A stretch of 10,080 nt of DNA from positions 1 through 10,080 of the forward strand of contig DUES01000027.1 in assembly GCA_011192055.1 (NCBI GenBank). Reading direction: 5' to 3'. The position numbers were made by a program, and so were the translations under genes. The notes below the pieces were generated by a model. It was given only the letters and a program-made list of their open reading frames with translations. It ran no database searches and was not told the DNA's origin. This document shows positions 7,132 to 10,080 of this stretch, in pieces (position 1 is the first letter of the stretch; every line of letters begins with the position of its first letter). Origin of the DNA: Dehalococcoidia bacterium. GTDB lineage: Bacteria > Chloroflexota > Dehalococcoidia > Dehalococcoidales > Fen-1064.

Positions 7132-8211
7132 TTAGCGTAACTTTGCCAGTGCTGCCTTAAGGGCTGTCATTACCGCCTGGATATCCTCTTCGGTGACCAG
7201 CCCCAGGTGCCCGATACGGAATATCATACCATCAAGTCTCTGCTGTCCACCACCGAGGACTATTTCGTTCTCTTTCAGGAGTATTTTCCGCAGGTCATTG
7301 GCATTGATTCCTTCGGGAGCATTGACTGCGGTGACCGTGTTTGAAGCGTAATCCTCGTCCGCAAACAGCGTCAGCCCGAGTGACTTCACTCCGTCACGTG
7401 TTATCTGGCCAATCCGCGCATGGCGGGCGAAGATATTGGTAACGCCCTCTTGCATCAGCATTTCAAGCGAGGTATCCATGGCATACACGGTAGAAACAGC
7501 CGGTGTCCATGGTGTCTGGCCCTTCTCAAGGTAGCTCTTTGCCCGTGCGAAGTCCCAGTAGAAGCTGGGTATTTTGGATTCGGCATGTGCTTTCCACGCT
7601 GCATCACTGACACTGACCATGGACAGTCCCGGAGGTACCATCCACCCTTTCTGGGAACCTGTAACCGCAACATCACAGCCCCATTCGTCTACGGGCAGAT
7701 TAATTGAACCCATGCTGCTGATGGCGTCAACGAGCAGCAGTTTATCAAATCCCTTGATTATCTTACTCAGCGCTTCAAGGTCATCTGTAACACCGGTCGA
7801 GGTCTCGTTGTGGGTGACCAGTACTGCCTTTATCTTCGGTTCTTTTTCCAGGGCGCGCCGTACCTCATCCGGGTCAGCCGCTTTGCCCCACTCAAACTTC
7901 AGCGGGATTACTTCAACTCCAAACTGCTCGGCTATAGTCGCAAAGCGCTCTCCGAATACTCCAATAGACACGGAAAGCACACTGTCACCGGGTGACAGTG
8001 TATTGACGATAGCTGCTTCCAGTCCGCCAGTTCCTGAGCCGGTAAGCAGAAAGACGTCATTCCTGGTCTGGAAGATCGTCTTCAGACTTTCCGTTATCCG
8101 GTTGAGCATCTGGGCAAACTCCGGACCCCGGTGGTTTATCATTTGCTTGGTCATTGCCTGTAGTACTTCATCCGGGCATGGTGTTGGTCCCGGAATACGC
8201 AGGTTTTCCAT
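7132..8211 (-). CDS. Class V aminotransferase, alanine-glyoxylate/serine-pyruvate type; probable phosphoserine pathway transaminase
   Basis: A PLP-dependent transaminase of fold type I, class V, 359 residues. The N-terminus has RIPGPTPCPDEV (5-16), the GSGTGG phosphate-binding loop lies at 58-63, HNETSTG at 134-140, Asp162 in LLVDAISSMG would hold the pyridine nitrogen, and Lys188 in TGSQKGW is the Schiff-base lysine. Arg332 in FRIGHLG should bind the substrate carboxylate. By sequence it belongs to the alanine-glyoxylate/serine-glyoxylate group, not SerC. In lineages without classical SerC a gene of this type sits next to serA, as here, and is thought to transaminate phosphohydroxypyruvate; this is inferred from context. 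The start is ATG 8211 with GAGGTG seven bases upstream. Confidence 0.92.
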   Translation of the reverse strand: MENLRIPGPTPCPDEVLQAMTKQMINHRGPEFAQMLNRITESLKTIFQTRNDVFLLTGSGTGGLEAAIVNTLSPGDSVLSVSIGVFGERFATIAEQFGVEVIPLKFEWGKAADPDEVRRALEKEPKIKAVLVTHNETSTGVTDDLEALSKIIKGFDKLLLVDAISSMGSINLPVDEWGCDVAVTGSQKGWMVPPGLSMVSVSDAAWKAHAESKIPSFYWDFARAKSYLEKGQTPWTPAVSTVYAMDTSLEMLMQEGVTNIFARHARIGQITRDGVKSLGLTLFADEDYASNTVTAVNAPEGINANDLRKILLKENEIVLGGGQQRLDGMIFRIGHLGLVTEEDIQAVMTALKAALAKLR

Positions 8212-8239
8212 TTGTCTACACCTCTATTCTATGTCGTCT

Positions 8240-8255
8240 GAACGGGATACCGTTC
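8240..8255. repeat. Small hairpin between ribF and the aminotransferase
   Basis: GAACGG-GATA-CCGTTC, a six-base stem with a four-base loop in the 100-base gap. No T-run follows on the minus strand, so it is not a standard terminator. It could be an mRNA processing or stability element. Confidence 0.35.
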
Positions 8256-8311
8256 CACGAGCATTATTTAATACACATTATCTCATGATTACAGTTATTC
8301 TGCGGGTATTC

Positions 8312-9250
8312 CTATTCTGATATTGCTCCGTGGGAGTTCAGGATAGCCTTCCCCCGTTGAACATCCTCTTCAATCTGCTTTTTTAGAGCTTCAACATTCT
8401 CAAAGCGCTTTTCTTCACGAAGCCTGGTCACAATACCGACTTTCAGGGTCTTGTTATATATATTACCACTATAGTCGAGTAAAAAGACCTCGATATTACG
8501 TTCGTTAGCACCGAAGGTGGGACGCTTGCCGATATTGGTCATTGACTGGTAAGCATAACCGTTGACATAAGCCCAGGTCGCGTAGACTCCGTCCGGTGGC
8601 AGGGCTTGCCGCTGTTCTATTTCCAGATTGGCAGTGGGAAAGCCCAGTCCCGTACCCCGGCCGGCCCCTGTAACTACCGTGCTCTGCAGGAAAAACGGAC
8701 GCCCCATCAACCTGGTCACTTTCTTCATGTCACCTTCAGAAAGGGCATTCCTGATTGCAGTACTGCTTACTATTTCACCGCCAATCAGCTTTGGTGATAC
8801 TACTGATACGCTGAATCCAATTTCTTTCCCCAGTTCGCGGATAGTATCTACATTGCCCTCTCTTCCTCTCCCCAGGGCGAAGTCAGGTCCAACCACCAGT
8901 CCGGCCATCCTGACATATTTCTTGAGCAGTGTAACGAACTCCCGTGCTGTGAGTTGGGCCAGTTCGGGTGTGAAAGACAGGCTGATTACCTTGTCGATAC
9001 CTTCGTTCTTGAGAAGGTCAACCTTCTGTTCCAGGGTGGTCAGATACGGTGGTACCGTTCCGGGTGCGAGCACTTCCCGCGGGTGCTGTCTGAAGGTTAC
9101 CACACTACTGAGTAGTCCTTTGCACCGGGCTTTCTCCACGAGCTGTGAAAGCAGGTATTTGTGTCCGAGGTGAACGCCATCAAAGACACCAATAGCCAGC
9201 AGCATGTCTTTATCAGGGGGTGACAGGACTAGTTCTTCCTCTACCAGCAT
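8312..9250 (-). CDS. ribF: Bifunctional riboflavin kinase/FAD synthetase
   Basis: Makes FMN from riboflavin and then FAD from FMN, using ATP, in the cytoplasm. It has 312 residues, the usual size for the two-domain enzyme. The N-terminal adenylyltransferase domain shows GVFDGVHLGH (21-30, with the HxGH nucleotide-binding motif) and SSTAIRNALSEGD (162-174). The C-terminal kinase domain begins at GRPFF (183) and shows GAGRGTGLGFPTANL (195-209, with the PTAN motif), TNIGKRPTFG (238-247) and IEVFLLD (253-259), whose Glu254 is the likely catalytic base. A TTG at 9280 would add ten residues, but ATG 9250 has AGAGAAG just upstream and matches the family N-terminus. It is the first gene of the minus-strand block and divergent from tRNA-Thr. 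No FMN riboswitch precedes it. Confidence 0.95.
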   Translation of the reverse strand: MLVEEELVLSPPDKDMLLAIGVFDGVHLGHKYLLSQLVEKARCKGLLSSVVTFRQHPREVLAPGTVPPYLTTLEQKVDLLKNEGIDKVISLSFTPELAQLTAREFVTLLKKYVRMAGLVVGPDFALGRGREGNVDTIRELGKEIGFSVSVVSPKLIGGEIVSSTAIRNALSEGDMKKVTRLMGRPFFLQSTVVTGAGRGTGLGFPTANLEIEQRQALPPDGVYATWAYVNGYAYQSMTNIGKRPTFGANERNIEVFLLDYSGNIYNKTLKVGIVTRLREEKRFENVEALKKQIEEDVQRGKAILNSHGAISE

Positions 9251-9479
9251 AGATTCTTCTCTGGGCACAATTGCCAGCAAACAGACTGGGGACAGCCAAC
9301 GATTGGAATCAGAAAAGACTCTGACTGAACGCCGGCAGTCGTCTCATGCCTGAGGCGTTATAAATACTAATACAAGACTATCATAAGGGTATTTGGGCGT
9401 CAACCAAAGCGCCTGATGGTGTACCGGGTGGTACCTAGTGTCTACTCATAGCAGGTGGTGTCTGGTATAATAGTGACGT
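9251..9479. other. Divergent intergenic region, ribF / tRNA-Thr
   Basis: Non-coding. On the minus strand TATAAC (9363-9358) is a candidate -10 for ribF without a convincing -35. An interrupted stem AGAC/GTCT plus GACTG/CAGTC (9316-9344, 8-base loop) lies in the presumed ribF leader, and GTACC-gggt-GGTAC (9421-9434) lies near the tRNA promoter. No known riboswitch is recognised. Confidence 0.5.
9463..9471 (+). promoter_or_regulatory. Extended -10 promoter of tRNA-Thr
   Basis: TGGTATAAT: a perfect TATAAT (9466-9471) preceded by the TGn extension. No good -35 box lies 16-18 bases upstream, as expected for an extended -10 promoter. Transcription would start within a few bases of the mature tRNA 5' end at 9480. 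Confidence 0.7.
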
Positions 9480-9554
9480 GCCAGCGTAGCTCAGTGGCAG
9501 AGCAGCGGTTTCGTAAACCGCCGGTCGGAGGTTCGACTCCTCTCGCTGGCTCCA
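9480..9554 (+). tRNA. tRNA-Thr (anticodon CGT)
   Basis: A complete 75-base cloverleaf including encoded CCA. The acceptor stem GCCAGCG pairs with CGCTGGC (9544-9550), with discriminator T and CCA at 9552-9554. The D stem is GCTC/GAGC. The anticodon stem GCGGT/ACCGC encloses the loop TTCGTAA, with anticodon CGT at 9512-9514 reading ACG. The variable region has five bases and the T stem GGAGG/CCTCT encloses TTCGACT. It is transcribed alone from its own promoter and followed by a hairpin terminator. The 3' end adjoins a tyrosine recombinase remnant, which suggests past use as an integration site. Confidence 0.96.
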
Positions 9555-9568
9555 TTTTTTGAGACTAA

Positions 9569-9612
9569 AAAGCCCCGATTTTATAGTTCAATTATCGGGG
9601 CTTTGTCATTTC
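9569..9612. terminator. Bidirectional hairpin terminator after tRNA-Thr
   Basis: Perfect 11-base stem AAAGCCCCGAT (9569-9579) with ATCGGGGCTTT (9594-9604) and a 14-base AT-rich loop. The plus-strand tail is CTTTGTCATTT. On the minus strand the arm ends in GGGGCTTTTT, a better U-tract, so it would also have stopped transcription from the recombinase gene whose remnant lies to the right. Confidence 0.7.
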
Positions 9613-9625
9613 TGCTAATAAATAA

Positions 9626-9754
9626 CTAATCAAGTGTACTAACAAGTCCCATCTTAGGTGTGAAAGCCAAGGCTTCGTCAAAACGAGCGGCAGCGGCTTC
9701 TTGGAGACCTGGAGTAACGTGACTGTACAAATCAAGTGTTGCTTGACATGCAGA
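9626..9754 (-). pseudogene. Tyrosine recombinase (integrase) C-terminal remnant
   Basis: The minus strand reads TLDLYSHVTPGLQEAAAARF followed by DEALAFTPKMGLVSTLD and a TAG stop (9628-9626), about 40 codons without interruption. The string L-D-x-Y-S-H-V is the well-known context of the nucleophilic tyrosine of phage-type integrases; its codon is TAC at 9727-9725. Similarity fades upstream of about 9754, where the expected GHSS segment is degraded to LTSAC, and no further integrase domain is present: the frame runs into the ribosome binding site of the DUF5679 gene. What remains is only the last tenth or so of a normal integrase, so it cannot be functional. Its position just past a tRNA 3' end is typical for an integrative element, so the element has probably been deleted, leaving this scar. 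Identification is by motif recognition. Confidence 0.8.
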
Positions 9755-9771
9755 TGTGAGTATCGTAATCT
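9743..9771 (+). promoter_or_regulatory. Possible promoter of the DUF5679 gene
   Basis: A perfect -35 box TTGACA (9743-9748) is followed by weak -10 candidates CGTAAT (9764-9769, 15-base spacer) or TAATCT (9766-9771, 17-base spacer). It would start transcription about 20 bases before the ribosome binding site. The -35 box overlaps the antisense integrase remnant. Confidence 0.45.
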
Positions 9772-9796
9772 CGGTGAAAACAGGGGAGGGAATTAT

Positions 9797-9937
9797 ATGG
9801 AAGCTTATTGTATGAAGTGCCGTGCCAAGAGGGAGATAAAGGACGCCAAGGCCATAACCATGAAGAACGGAAAGCCGGCGACACAGGGCGTCTGCCCTCA
9901 GTGTGGTACGAAGATGTTCAGGATCGGCAAGAGCTAG
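9797..9937 (+). CDS. DUF5679 small zinc-ribbon protein
   Basis: A 46-residue, basic cytoplasmic protein with two CxxC pairs, Cys5/Cys8 (YCMKC) and Cys34/Cys37 (GVCPQCGTKMF), spaced to bind one zinc ion as a zinc ribbon. The middle carries the family's KDAKAITMKNGKPATQG and the end is FRIGKS. Proteins of this type are frequent in Chloroflexota and related bacteria; their function is unknown, though zinc ribbons of this size often contact nucleic acid or a larger protein. ATG 9797 is chosen because GGGGAGGG (9783-9790) lies six bases upstream. The frame stays open upstream to 9701, but that part is antisense to the recombinase remnant and not family-like. A terminator follows, so the gene is monocistronic. 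Confidence 0.88.
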   Translation: MEAYCMKCRAKREIKDAKAITMKNGKPATQGVCPQCGTKMFRIGKS

Positions 9938-9958
9938 GTCTTTGCTGGTACAGCTATT

Positions 9959-10013
9959 AGAATAGAAAGGGCTGGGTTTTCCTGGTATCGGGATGCCCAG
10001 CCTATTCTTTTTT
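9959..10013 (+). terminator. Rho-independent terminator of the DUF5679 gene
   Basis: A two-part stem: AGAATA (9959-9964) with TATTCT (10003-10008), and GGCTGGG (9970-9976) with CCCAGCC (9996-10002), interrupted by a five-base bulge GAAAG. It is followed at once by a run of six T (10008-10013). It begins 21 bases after the stop codon. Confidence 0.85.
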
Positions 10014-10022
10014 CTCCGGGGG

Positions 10023-10043
10023 TAACATTATAGGCAAATGTTA
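10023..10043. repeat. Short inverted repeat near window end
   Basis: TAACATT (10023-10029) and AATGTTA (10037-10043) with a seven-base spacer. It may be an operator or part of a terminator for a gene entering from the right; the window ends before this can be judged. Confidence 0.3.
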
Positions 10044-10080
10044 TCTGTCCTTGAGCTTCACGCTGCACCAAGAATACCAA

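Noticed and set aside
9251..9280. TTG start ten codons upstream for ribF
   Set aside because: The added residues do not fit the family and no better ribosome binding site precedes the TTG.
9281..9479. FMN riboswitch upstream of ribF
   Set aside because: The conserved core strings of the FMN aptamer are absent on the minus strand; only a weak interrupted stem is seen.
9701..9796. Upstream extension of the DUF5679 frame with additional cysteines (CCLTCRC)
   Set aside because: It has no ribosome binding site, is antisense to the integrase remnant, and a strong ribosome binding site marks ATG 9797.
10041..10080. Possible C-terminus of a minus-strand gene entering from the right (…CSVKLKDR then TAA at 10043-10041)
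   Set aside because: Only twelve codons are visible and other frames are also open or unremarkable; too short to call.
1..10080. CRISPR array, intact transposase, toxin-antitoxin or defence cluster
   Set aside because: No regularly spaced direct repeats and no protein with such motifs; apart from the integrase fragment all proteins are housekeeping or metabolic.

Overview
This window looks like an ordinary chromosomal stretch from a bacterium of the Chloroflexota, most probably class Dehalococcoidia or a close relative. That placement is an inference. It rests on the tiny DUF5679 zinc-ribbon gene, a serA gene paired with an alanine-glyoxylate-type aminotransferase instead of a classical serC, intergenic repeats of a kind I associate with these genomes, and metabolic genes separated by small repeat-filled gaps. 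Base composition looks mid-range and fairly even, with no obvious foreign island.

Layout, left to right. Positions 1-869 (+) hold the 3' part of an M29-family metallo-aminopeptidase. Its stop codon overlaps that of a convergent EamA/DMT-type ten-helix transporter (866-1771, -). A roughly 390-base gap (1772-2158) carries a palindromic repeat of the TGTCATTGC...AATGACA type. Then comes a DUF1015 gene (2159-3469, +), followed by a long minus-strand block. In the direction of transcription this block is ribF (9250 to 8312), a class V aminotransferase (8211 to 7132), serA (7047 to 5458), a GC-rich block of hairpins (5323-5425), and two paralogous crotonase-fold genes (5160 to 4357 and 4283 to 3492). 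Divergent from ribF lies tRNA-Thr(CGT) (9480-9554, +) with an extended -10 promoter and a terminator, then a 46-residue DUF5679 protein (9797-9937, +) with its own terminator.

How the genes work together: the aminotransferase and the SerA dehydrogenase probably carry out the oxidation and transamination steps of the phosphoserine route to serine. DUF1015 proteins are commonly found next to serA/serC in other bacteria, so the DUF1015 gene 2 kb away fits the same neighbourhood, although two crotonases and an opposite strand now lie between. RibF supplies FMN and FAD. The two crotonases act on acyl-CoA thioesters but lack both glutamates of classical enoyl-CoA hydratase.

The least expected feature is a short, unannotated remnant between the tRNA and the DUF5679 gene. 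The minus strand at 9626-9754 encodes the extreme C-terminus of a tyrosine recombinase, including its catalytic tyrosine context (TLDLYSHVTPGLQEAAAARF). It is probably the scar of an element that once integrated at the tRNA-Thr gene, and the likely promoter of the DUF5679 gene overlaps it. I found no CRISPR array, intact transposase, defence system or convincing previously undescribed system.
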